Below, piece after piece: positions 1-5,595 of a stretch of 9,043 nt of DNA. The DNA comes from a bacterium UBP9_UBA1432 (GTDB lineage Bacteria > Vulcanimicrobiota > Xenobia > Xenobiales > Xenobiaceae). Each line of letters begins with the position of its first letter. The stretch's first letter is position 1. The notes below the pieces were generated by a model. The model did not search any database, had not been told where the DNA came from, and saw only the letters and a program-made list of their open reading frames with translations. The stretch lies in the NCBI GenBank assembly GCA_002329445.1, contig DCTU01000426.1, positions 1 to 9,043 on the forward strand, given 5' to 3'. The position numbers were made by a program, and so were the translations under genes.

Positions 1-461
1 ATCTGCTCGGAGGTCCACAGGTAGTTGGCCAGGTCCTCGCCGATCTCGCCGGTCTTGATGGGGGCCACGCCCGTGTAGGGCTCCTTCAGGCCCAGGTCGG
101 AGGTCACGTGGACGAACCCGTCCTTCCCCACCGCCTCGGCCACCCCGAAGTGCCCTTCCGCCCCCGCCTCCAGGTCGACCAGCGGGTTCTTGACGTAGCC
201 CCTCAGGTGGCCTCTTCCGGTGGCTTCCACCAGCAGGCCTCCCAGGGGGCCGCCTCCATCGATGCGGAGGGCCAGGGTGTCGTCGTACTTCAGACTGGAT
301 CCCAGAAGCGCCACACCCGTCAGCGCTCGGCCCAGGGCCGAAGCCGCCGTGGGCAGGGCCTGATGGCGCCTCTGGGCCTCGGCCACCATCCCGGTGGTCA
401 CGGCCGCCACGCAGCGGATGGCACCGTCCTGGGCCAGGGCCCGCACCAGATAGTCCTTCAT
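1..461 (-). CDS. hslO: Hsp33 redox-regulated chaperone, N-terminal part (C-terminus off the left edge)
   Basis: Reading leftward from an ATG at 461 gives 153 codons of open frame that run off the window. The protein starts MKDYLVRALAQDGAIR and has the Hsp33 landmarks in order: a TTGMVAEAQRRH segment (about residues 22-33), ALGRALTG (about 42-49), GGGPLGGLLVEA (about 69-80), RGYVKNP (about 87-93), then PYTGVAPIKTGEIGEDLANY and the TSEQ box at the edge. Hsp33 is a cytosolic holdase switched on by oxidation and unfolding, through a C-terminal zinc centre (CxC and CxxC cysteines). That part lies outside the window, so the redox switch cannot be confirmed. The start is supported by a strong AAGGAGG ribosome site just upstream. 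It lies 77 nt downstream of the DUF6504 gene on the same strand and may be co-transcribed with it. Confidence 0.93.
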   Translation of the reverse strand, partial: MKDYLVRALAQDGAIRCVAAVTTGMVAEAQRRHQALPTAASALGRALTGVALLGSSLKYDDTLALRIDGGGPLGGLLVEATGRGHLRGYVKNPLVDLEAGAEGHFGVAEAVGKDGFVHVTSDLGLKEPYTGVAPIKTGEIGEDLANYLWTSEQ

Positions 462-467
462 CTCATT

Positions 468-474
468 CCTCCTT
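468..474 (-). promoter_or_regulatory. Shine-Dalgarno site of hslO
   Basis: On the minus strand the sequence reads AAGGAGG and ends 6 nt before the ATG at 461. It is a near-perfect anti-16S match and fixes the hslO start. A second ATG five bases upstream (466-464) is in another frame and hits a TGA at its third codon. Confidence 0.8.
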
Positions 475-538
475 GGCTGTCCCGAAGGGGCCTGCGGTTC
501 TCCCCGGGGGATCGGCTTCCTCCCTGGGGGTGACGGGC

Positions 539-784
539 TCAGTCCCAGACCCGACTGAGCACCCAGTCCGCGCCCGAGGCATAGATCTCGAGGGTGGCAC
601 CGCGTGAACGGAGCCGGAAGTAGTGACGGGTCTGGCCCGTCAAGTCGGCATCCATCCACCAGCGCCCTCGCCAGATCCAGTGGTCCAGGATCTCCTCCAC
701 CGGCCAGGTGCGCCCGCGCCAGTCCAGTCGGCGGGGCTCTCCCTGGACCGAGTGCACCTGGATCGGCTCCAGCAGAAGCTTCAT
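539..784 (-). CDS. Small DUF6504-type protein translationally coupled to the ImuB-like gene
   Basis: This encodes 81 residues starting MKLLLEPIQV. The layout is an 'EPI-V' start, a 'WRGRTWPVEEILDHW' core (about residues 22-36), a tryptophan pair RWW at 41-43, a 'RHYFRLRS' strand (53-60) and a short C-terminal strand ending in VLSRVWD. This tryptophan-rich pattern matches the uncharacterised DUF6504 family as I recall it. That family is often encoded next to DnaE2/ImuB-type mutagenesis polymerases. The ATG overlaps the stop of the upstream gene as ATGA (784-781), and an AAGGA ribosome site lies inside the upstream gene, so translation is almost certainly coupled. There is no membrane segment, signal peptide or cysteine. 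Function is unknown; an accessory role with the ImuB-like protein is inferred from position only. A longer open frame upstream of this ATG overlaps the polymerase gene and is not used. Confidence 0.8.
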   Translation of the reverse strand: MKLLLEPIQVHSVQGEPRRLDWRGRTWPVEEILDHWIWRGRWWMDADLTGQTRHYFRLRSRGATLEIYASGADWVLSRVWD

Positions 785-1962
785 GCCGGTTCCTTCCCTT
801 CCGGGAACCTGTGGGTCAGAGGCTCCAGCACGGCGGCCTCCTCGGGCAGGATCGACCAGGGAGCCAGGCGGACCACCCGCAGCATGCGCCCGGGGAAGCG
901 GGACTCCAGGTTGCGCAGGGCGGCTTCGGGGTCGGGACGGGTGGGCCAGAGCTGCCCCTGGACCCGGCGGGGGGCCGACAGCCCCCCCAGCTCCAACTCC
1001 AGACGGCCCAGGGCGAAACCTGGCCCGGGCCAGGCCTGCTTGAAGGCCTGCCAGGCGGCGACCCGGAGCCGGGCGGCCTCGGCCACCGGCGCAGCCAGCA
1101 GGCGGCGGGCCGGATGCACCTGCCCGGCAGAGTGAAGTCGCAAGCTCACCCGCGAGGTTCGACGGCCCTGAAGACCGGCAACCGCCTGCTCCAACAGATG
1201 GTTCAGGACCGGCTCGCACCCGGTGGGTTCCAGGAGGGGTTCCTCGAACTCGTGGGCCACGGCGACCACGCTCGGGGGCTCGTACAGCAGGACCGGGGCG
1301 CGATCCTGACAGCGGACCAGGGTCTCCAGCAGGGGGCCTTCTTCGAACTGCGCGCACAACTGCTCCCGGGTCAGCCGGGCCAGGGAACCCACCCGCTCAA
1401 ACCCCAACCAGACCAGGCGCTCCAGGGTGCCCCTTCCCACGCCCGCGGCAGCCAGGGTCTGGACGGGAAGGGCCATCCGGAACTCGATCTCGGCTCCCCG
1501 GGGGACCCGGATGCGCTGCCCCTCCTCGGCCGAGAGGGCGGCCAGCAGCGCCGTCGAGCGGTCCCCCGCCTGGCCCAGGGGGATCCGCAGGCGGGTGGCT
1601 GTCTGGATGGCCTCCTGCTCCCCGGCGAAGCGCATGCAGGCCCGCCCCGGCGACTCCGGCTGGATCCAGGGCGTCTGACGGTTGAGATCCGCCAGAAGCT
1701 CGTCCCAGGCCAGCCGCTGCTCGACCCCCGACAGGACGCGCAGGACCGCCTCCGGGGCCAGCGAGTGGACCCTTCCTGCCGCCTGCCCCGGGGCCACGCC
1801 CATCCTGGCCAGCCCGGCAGAACAGGCCACCACCCGGCCAGAAGAGAGAACGGCCAGCTCGCGCTCCCGCAGCTCGGGATGCATGGCCCGCACGGCCCAG
1901 ACCGGAAAGTCGGGAATCGCCAGGACCGTGAAGAAGAAGGCGGGGTCGCTCAGCGCGGACAT
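781..1962 (-). CDS. imuB: ImuB-like Y-family DNA polymerase homologue, probably catalytically inactive
   Basis: This 393-residue protein has Y-family architecture. The N-terminal palm strand reads LAIPDFPVWAV (about residues 14-24), followed by VVACSAGLARMGVAPG (44-59), the equivalent of the family's 'A-S-ARk-GV--G' finger motif. A helix-hairpin-helix thumb covers about 165-205 and a little-finger-like region about 225-335. The palm segment has only one Asp where active enzymes have DxD. The region that should carry the catalytic SxDE reads WIQPESPGRACMRF (99-112) with no Asp-Glu pair, as in ImuB. Known ImuB proteins are non-catalytic hubs joining ImuA, the beta clamp and DnaE2 in translesion mutagenesis. 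This one is short for an ImuB, with little sequence after the little finger, and neither ImuA nor DnaE2 is in the window. The ATG at 1962 has a GAGGTG ribosome site. It lies 43 nt after the metallopeptidase gene and overlaps the DUF6504 gene by 4 nt. An alternative is a degenerate UmuC/DinB relative outside the ImuB clade. Confidence 0.78.
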   Translation of the reverse strand: MSALSDPAFFFTVLAIPDFPVWAVRAMHPELRERELAVLSSGRVVACSAGLARMGVAPGQAAGRVHSLAPEAVLRVLSGVEQRLAWDELLADLNRQTPWIQPESPGRACMRFAGEQEAIQTATRLRIPLGQAGDRSTALLAALSAEEGQRIRVPRGAEIEFRMALPVQTLAAAGVGRGTLERLVWLGFERVGSLARLTREQLCAQFEEGPLLETLVRCQDRAPVLLYEPPSVVAVAHEFEEPLLEPTGCEPVLNHLLEQAVAGLQGRRTSRVSLRLHSAGQVHPARRLLAAPVAEAARLRVAAWQAFKQAWPGPGFALGRLELELGGLSAPRRVQGQLWPTRPDPEAALRNLESRFPGRMLRVVRLAPWSILPEEAAVLEPLTHRFPEGKEPA

Positions 1963-2005
1963 GGCACCTCAAGGGCAGGGAGCGGAAGGTCCGACGCGCG
2001 GAGCC

Positions 2006-3019
2006 TCAGTCGGGCTCCTGGTCCAGCCTCTTCTGCAGGTAGCGGGCCAACCCCGGGTCGTGACGCTCCAGGGCCTCCCGCCGCTGGGGCGAACTCTCCC
2101 GCAGGGCGGCCATCCCCTCGGCCAGGTATTCCTGCACCAGATCGGACTCGTGGGCGTAGTCGCTCCAACTGGTGTCCTGAGGGGTGCCGAAATCCTGGGG
2201 CAAGGTCACCTCGGTGGCGCGCAGGCCTCGGCGCACGAGGGCCTGGCTGGTGCCTTCCTGGTCGGCCACGGTCTGCCGGCCGACCCCGTGCAAGGCGGTC
2301 ACGACCCCCAGGGCCAGGCCTGCCACTCCCAGCAGAGGAGCTGTCGTGGCCGCCGCCAGGGCCAGCAGGGCCCCTGCAGCGAGAAGGCGGGGGACCTGGT
2401 GCGGCTGGATCCCCGGCTTCTGGGCGAAGCGGATGCGCTCGGTCGAGCCCGTGCGGCGATAGGTGATGTCTCCCTCGGTGTGGGACTCGGGCAGGCCTTC
2501 GGGGAAGCGGGCGACCAGGCGATCCCGGAACTCCACGGCGTCCTCGACCCGATTGCGGGCCTGGTAACCGGCGTACAGCCGACCCAGGCGGGAATCCAGC
2601 ACGCTGTCCGCCGTGGGCGCCGTGCCCATCAGGGTGCCAGGCAGGTTGCGCACGGGGTGGCGTCGGGGTCCGCGCATGGCGTCCAGGGCGTGGGCCATCT
2701 CGTGGTGGACCAGGCTCTCGCCGTCCGGAGACATCAGGATCTGGGGGTCCAGGACGATGCGCCGCTCGGCGGGCAGATACAATCCCTTGGCGCGCTCGCC
2801 GAAACCGACCACCAACTGGTTGGGATGAAAGGCCACCCCCACCTTCAGGCCAAACTCATCCGCCTTTTTGAGCACGGCGTCGGGATAGCTGGAAAGCACT
2901 GCGGCCAGGCGGGCGCGCTGGGCTGCGTGGGTCTTCTCGGAGATCAGGGCCTCGACCTCGGGTCGGACAGGTGGCGTGGGCGGGGTGGAGCCGGATGCGG
3001 GGCCGAGCGGGTGGATCAT
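2006..3019 (-). CDS. Putative zinc metallopeptidase (HEMAH) with internal membrane segment
   Basis: This encodes 337 residues. The N-terminus is Pro/Thr-rich with no signal peptide. After a helical stretch (about 20-58) come strands 'KVGVAFHP' (59-66) and 'GLYLPAERRIVLDP' (79-92), then HHEMAHALD at 105-113, a classic HExxH zinc site (H106, E107, H110). Near the C-terminus 'DLVQEYLAEGMA' (293-304) resembles the E-x-FAE box that supplies the third zinc ligand in ATLF-like and related gluzincin peptidases, making E297 or E301 the likely ligand. Between the two lies a hydrophobic stretch (about 211-247), long enough for a membrane hairpin or one to two helices. Substrate and family are not identified; the ATLF-like comparison comes from motif pattern only. 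The ATG at 3019 has a GGAGG site 11 nt upstream. It is the first gene of a minus-strand run and precedes the ImuB-like gene by 43 nt. Confidence 0.65.
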   Translation of the reverse strand: MIHPLGPASGSTPPTPPVRPEVEALISEKTHAAQRARLAAVLSSYPDAVLKKADEFGLKVGVAFHPNQLVVGFGERAKGLYLPAERRIVLDPQILMSPDGESLVHHEMAHALDAMRGPRRHPVRNLPGTLMGTAPTADSVLDSRLGRLYAGYQARNRVEDAVEFRDRLVARFPEGLPESHTEGDITYRRTGSTERIRFAQKPGIQPHQVPRLLAAGALLALAAATTAPLLGVAGLALGVVTALHGVGRQTVADQEGTSQALVRRGLRATEVTLPQDFGTPQDTSWSDYAHESDLVQEYLAEGMAALRESSPQRREALERHDPGLARYLQKRLDQEPD

Positions 3020-3043
3020 GACGTGACAGACCTCCAGGCCCCG

Positions 3044-3072
3044 AGTCTAGCGCATTCCGCCGGGCAAGTCAT
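3044..3072 (-). promoter_or_regulatory. Candidate sigma70-type promoter for the minus-strand gene run
   Basis: On the minus strand ATGACT (3072-3067) and TAGACT (3049-3044) are separated by exactly 17 nt. Each matches four of six consensus -35 and -10 positions. Transcription would start about 25-30 nt before the metallopeptidase ATG at 3019, leaving room for its GGAGG ribosome site. It lies in the gap between divergent genes, where a promoter is expected. I saw no LexA-type palindrome beside it. This is a pattern match only. Confidence 0.35.
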
Positions 3073-3132
3073 TTCCAGGCTGTTGCGGGGGCGCCGTCAT
3101 CCGCGGGGGCTTCCTCGGAGGAGGGGACACGC

Positions 3133-3143
3133 AGGAGAAGGGA
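3133..3143 (+). promoter_or_regulatory. Purine-rich ribosome-binding-like stretch before the glycosyltransferase
   Basis: The stretch AGGAGAAGGGA lies 7-8 nt before a GTG at 3151, good spacing for initiation there. That GTG is one frame off the glycosyltransferase. The in-frame GTG at 3167 is over 20 nt from this site and has no close Shine-Dalgarno of its own. The site therefore bears directly on whether the gene starts at 3151 with a frameshift or at 3167. Confidence 0.4.
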
Positions 3144-3166
3144 ACTTCCGGTGGAACCGCGCCGGA

Positions 3167-4162
3167 GTGCCCCCTGCCTTTTCCAGCGCCACCATCCTGA
3201 TCTGCACCCGCGACCGCCCCGAGTCGCTGGAACGGACCCTGAGAAGCCTGGAGTCCCTGGCGATTCCCGCCGGATTCCGGGTGAAGATCCGCCTGGTCGA
3301 CAACGGCTCGCGCGTGCCGCTGGCCGGCTGGCTGGAAAAACGGGGATGGCCCCGGACCGACCTGCCGGTGGAGGTGGTCTGTGAGCCCCGGGCCGGGAAA
3401 AGCTGCGCCCTGAACCGGGGCTTGCGCGATCTGGACGCGGACCTGGTGGCCTTCAGCGACGACGACATGGAGTTCCACCCCCGCTGGCTGACCGGCGCCC
3501 TGGAGCGCCTGGAGGAGGACCCCGCCCAGGCCCTCCAGGGGCACATCGAGATCCGCAGCACCCTCCCGCTGCCGGCCTGGTTCACGCCCCGCTGCGCCCT
3601 GCTCTTCGGAGCCACCCCCGACCTTCCCGACCGGGCCGGACTCCGAGGGCTGGCCGGCGGCAACAGCTTCGTCCCCCGCGCGCAGATCGAGCGGATCGGC
3701 CCCTTCCGCGAGGATCTGGGCCCCCAGGGCCGCCGACTGGGTTACTCGGAGGACATGGAGTGGAGCGGCCGCCTGCACCAGGCCGGGGTCCCCCTGCGAT
3801 TCTGCCGACAGGCCGTCAACTATCACCTGATCGGGGCCGACCGGGTGCGCCGGGGGATCCTGCTGCGCCGGCAGTTCGACCAGAGCCGGACCGAGACCCT
3901 GCTGGATGCAACGCTGCCGACGGGCTCGCGGCGTTGGAAGGACCAGGACTTCTTCGGCGAAGTCCGAGGACTGGCGGGGGCGCTCTTCAAACCCCGCAGG
4001 CGCTTCCAGGGCCTGGACTACGGCCTGGAGCTGGCCGCGCGCCTGGGGCGGGTCTGGGGTCTGGCTCAACGCCGCCTGAAGAGCCTTGTCGCGCCTCCCC
4101 GCGAGGGAAGGCCTCCGAACCCTTCCGGCGACGGAATGCCGACCATCACCAAGAATCCCTGA
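3167..4162 (+). CDS. Family 2 (GT-A) glycosyltransferase
   Basis: From GTG 3167 the protein is 331 residues. It is a GT-A fold transferase that would use a nucleotide sugar in the cytoplasm. Motifs in order are the first strand ATILICTRDRPESL (8-21), LVDNGS (43-48), EPRAGKSCALNRGL (73-86), the metal-binding FSDDDMEF (97-103), the acceptor-side GLAGGNSFVPR (161-171) and YSEDMEW (193-199), whose ED supplies the likely catalytic base. The C-terminal region (about 225-331) is basic with no clear membrane span. Donor and acceptor are unknown. The start is uncertain: the only good ribosome site points to GTG 3151 in another frame, and dropping one C from the CCCCC run at 3170-3174 would join that start to this frame as MEPRRSAPAFSS. 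TTG 3083 is a less likely upstream start. The stop is 17 nt before the next gene, so the two are probably co-transcribed. Confidence 0.88.
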   Translation: MPPAFSSATILICTRDRPESLERTLRSLESLAIPAGFRVKIRLVDNGSRVPLAGWLEKRGWPRTDLPVEVVCEPRAGKSCALNRGLRDLDADLVAFSDDDMEFHPRWLTGALERLEEDPAQALQGHIEIRSTLPLPAWFTPRCALLFGATPDLPDRAGLRGLAGGNSFVPRAQIERIGPFREDLGPQGRRLGYSEDMEWSGRLHQAGVPLRFCRQAVNYHLIGADRVRRGILLRRQFDQSRTETLLDATLPTGSRRWKDQDFFGEVRGLAGALFKPRRRFQGLDYGLELAARLGRVWGLAQRRLKSLVAPPREGRPPNPSGDGMPTITKNP

Positions 4163-4179
4163 AGAACCGGGAGTATCCG

Positions 4180-5583
4180 ATGAATACCTGCCAGATCGAA
4201 GCGGGATCCTGCCGGGACCGCTCCAGCTCGGTCCTCCACCACGACGGCGAGATCTACCGCGCCCTGCGTTCTCCCGCCGTGCCCGGGTGGACACGTCTGC
4301 GCGACAGCCTGCTCTTCGCCCGCCGTACGGCCGACGGCAGCCTGGTCCGGACCCGAGAGGTGAGCCTGGACGAAGCGGGCTTCACACCTCCCGAGGGTTG
4401 TGAGGTCCTGCTGCACCACCAGCGGATCCCGTTCATCTCGTATCCTTACGAGTGGTGCTTCTCGATGCTGAAGGACGCGGCCCGGTTGACCCTGGACCTG
4501 CTGTGCGAGGCCCTGGAAGAGAAGCTGACGCTTCGCGACGCCACGCCCTACAACGTCCAGTGGCAGGGAACCCGGCCGGTCTTCATCGACACCCCCTCCT
4601 TCGGCGAAGCCCGCTCGGGGGTGTGGATGGGCTACTCGCAGTTCTGCCAGCTCTTCCTCTTTCCGCTGATGCTGCAGGCCTACCGCGACGTGGACTTCCG
4701 TCCCTGGCTGCGGGGCAGCCTGGACGGCATCCCGGCCGACCAGTGCAAGGCCATGATGTCCTCCCGCGACCTCCTGAAGCCCGGCGTCCTGATGCACGTC
4801 CACCTGCATGCCAGCCTGCAGGCCCGGCCCCCGGCCCAGACCGGCACCGACCTGCGTCAGGAGATCGCCGAGGCCGGCTTCCACGAAGAGCTCCTGAAAG
4901 CCAACTCCCGGCGCCTGCGCAAGCTGGTCGAGAAGCTGGAGTGGCGGCGTGGCCGCACAGCCTGGTCGGACTATGGGACCGGCCAGAGCTACGATGAGGG
5001 GGAACAGGCCCGCAAGGCGGCCTTCGTCCGGGCCGCCGCCTCGGATCGAGCCCGCCGGCTGGTCTGGGACCTGGGCTGCAACGTGGGGATCTACTCGCGG
5101 ATCGCGGCCGAGCACGCCGACTACGTGGTGGCCGCCGACGCCGACGGCCTGGCCATCGAGCGGCTCTACAACTCGCTGAGCCAGGAGGAGAGCCGCAAGA
5201 TCCTTCCCCTGGTGATCAACGTGGCGGATCCCCCTCCAGCCCTGGGTTGGCGCGGCACCGAGCGCAAGAACCTGCCCGACCGGGGACGCCCCGAGCTGAT
5301 CCTGGGCCTGGCGGTCCTGCACCACATCTGCATCACGGCCAACATCCGCGTTCCAGAGTTCCTGGACTGGGTGGCCAGCATGGGAGCGGACCTGGTCCTG
5401 GAGTTCGTCACCCGACAGGATCCCATGGTCGAAGCCCTCCTGATCCACCGCGAGGACCTGTACTCCGACTACGATCTGGCCCCCTTCGAGGCGGCCCTGG
5501 AGGCGCGCTTCGAGGTCCTGCGCCGCGAAGAGGTCTGTCCGGGCCGCAGGATCCTGTACTACGCCCGCCCCCGGCCGGCCTGA
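4180..5583 (+). CDS. NoeA-like protein: kinase-like N-terminal half plus SAM-dependent methyltransferase
   Basis: This encodes 467 residues. The C-terminal half is a class I methyltransferase: motif I VWDLGCNVGIYS (295-306), the acidic end of the second strand VVAADAD (316-322), VINVADP (345-351), then LILGLAVLHHICI (373-385), equivalent to the motif IV-V region. The N-terminal half carries the highly conserved ISYPYEWCFSMLKDAARLTL (86-105) and LRDATPYNVQ (118-127) followed by VFIDTPSF (134-141), which I recall from NoeA-related nodulation and surface-glycan proteins. D120 and N125 followed by D137 reproduce the spacing of a kinase HRDxxxxN loop and DFG Asp. The likely role is modification of a glycan or its precursor in the cytoplasm; the acceptor is unknown. 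The ATG at 4180 has a GGGAG ribosome site 6 nt upstream. It lies 17 nt after the glycosyltransferase and 12 nt before the membrane transferase gene. No signal peptide or membrane span was seen. Confidence 0.85.
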   Translation: MNTCQIEAGSCRDRSSSVLHHDGEIYRALRSPAVPGWTRLRDSLLFARRTADGSLVRTREVSLDEAGFTPPEGCEVLLHHQRIPFISYPYEWCFSMLKDAARLTLDLLCEALEEKLTLRDATPYNVQWQGTRPVFIDTPSFGEARSGVWMGYSQFCQLFLFPLMLQAYRDVDFRPWLRGSLDGIPADQCKAMMSSRDLLKPGVLMHVHLHASLQARPPAQTGTDLRQEIAEAGFHEELLKANSRRLRKLVEKLEWRRGRTAWSDYGTGQSYDEGEQARKAAFVRAAASDRARRLVWDLGCNVGIYSRIAAEHADYVVAADADGLAIERLYNSLSQEESRKILPLVINVADPPPALGWRGTERKNLPDRGRPELILGLAVLHHICITANIRVPEFLDWVASMGADLVLEFVTRQDPMVEALLIHREDLYSDYDLAPFEAALEARFEVLRREEVCPGRRILYYARPRPA

Positions 5584-5595
5584 GGCCAGCCCCAG

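Noticed and set aside
462..538. Possible terminator between the DUF6504 gene and hslO
   Set aside because: Only short GC stems (CCC/GGG around GAA, and a CCCCGGGG run) with no U-tract. Read-through into hslO seems as likely.
604..2466. A 620-codon open frame on the plus strand
   Set aside because: It is antisense to the ImuB-like, DUF6504 and metallopeptidase genes, has low-complexity Pro/Gly/Arg/Gln composition and no recognisable domain. It is a GC-bias shadow.
3141..3159. Small palindromes (GGAAcTTCC and TTCCggtGGAA) near the glycosyltransferase start, considered as an operator
   Set aside because: The arms are only 4 bp and match no LexA or other operator I know. Such repeats are expected by chance.
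1682..3166. In-frame upstream extension of the glycosyltransferase
   Set aside because: The frame stays open far upstream but runs antisense through two well-supported genes and then through an Arg-rich non-coding-like stretch. GT2 homology begins only after about 3180.
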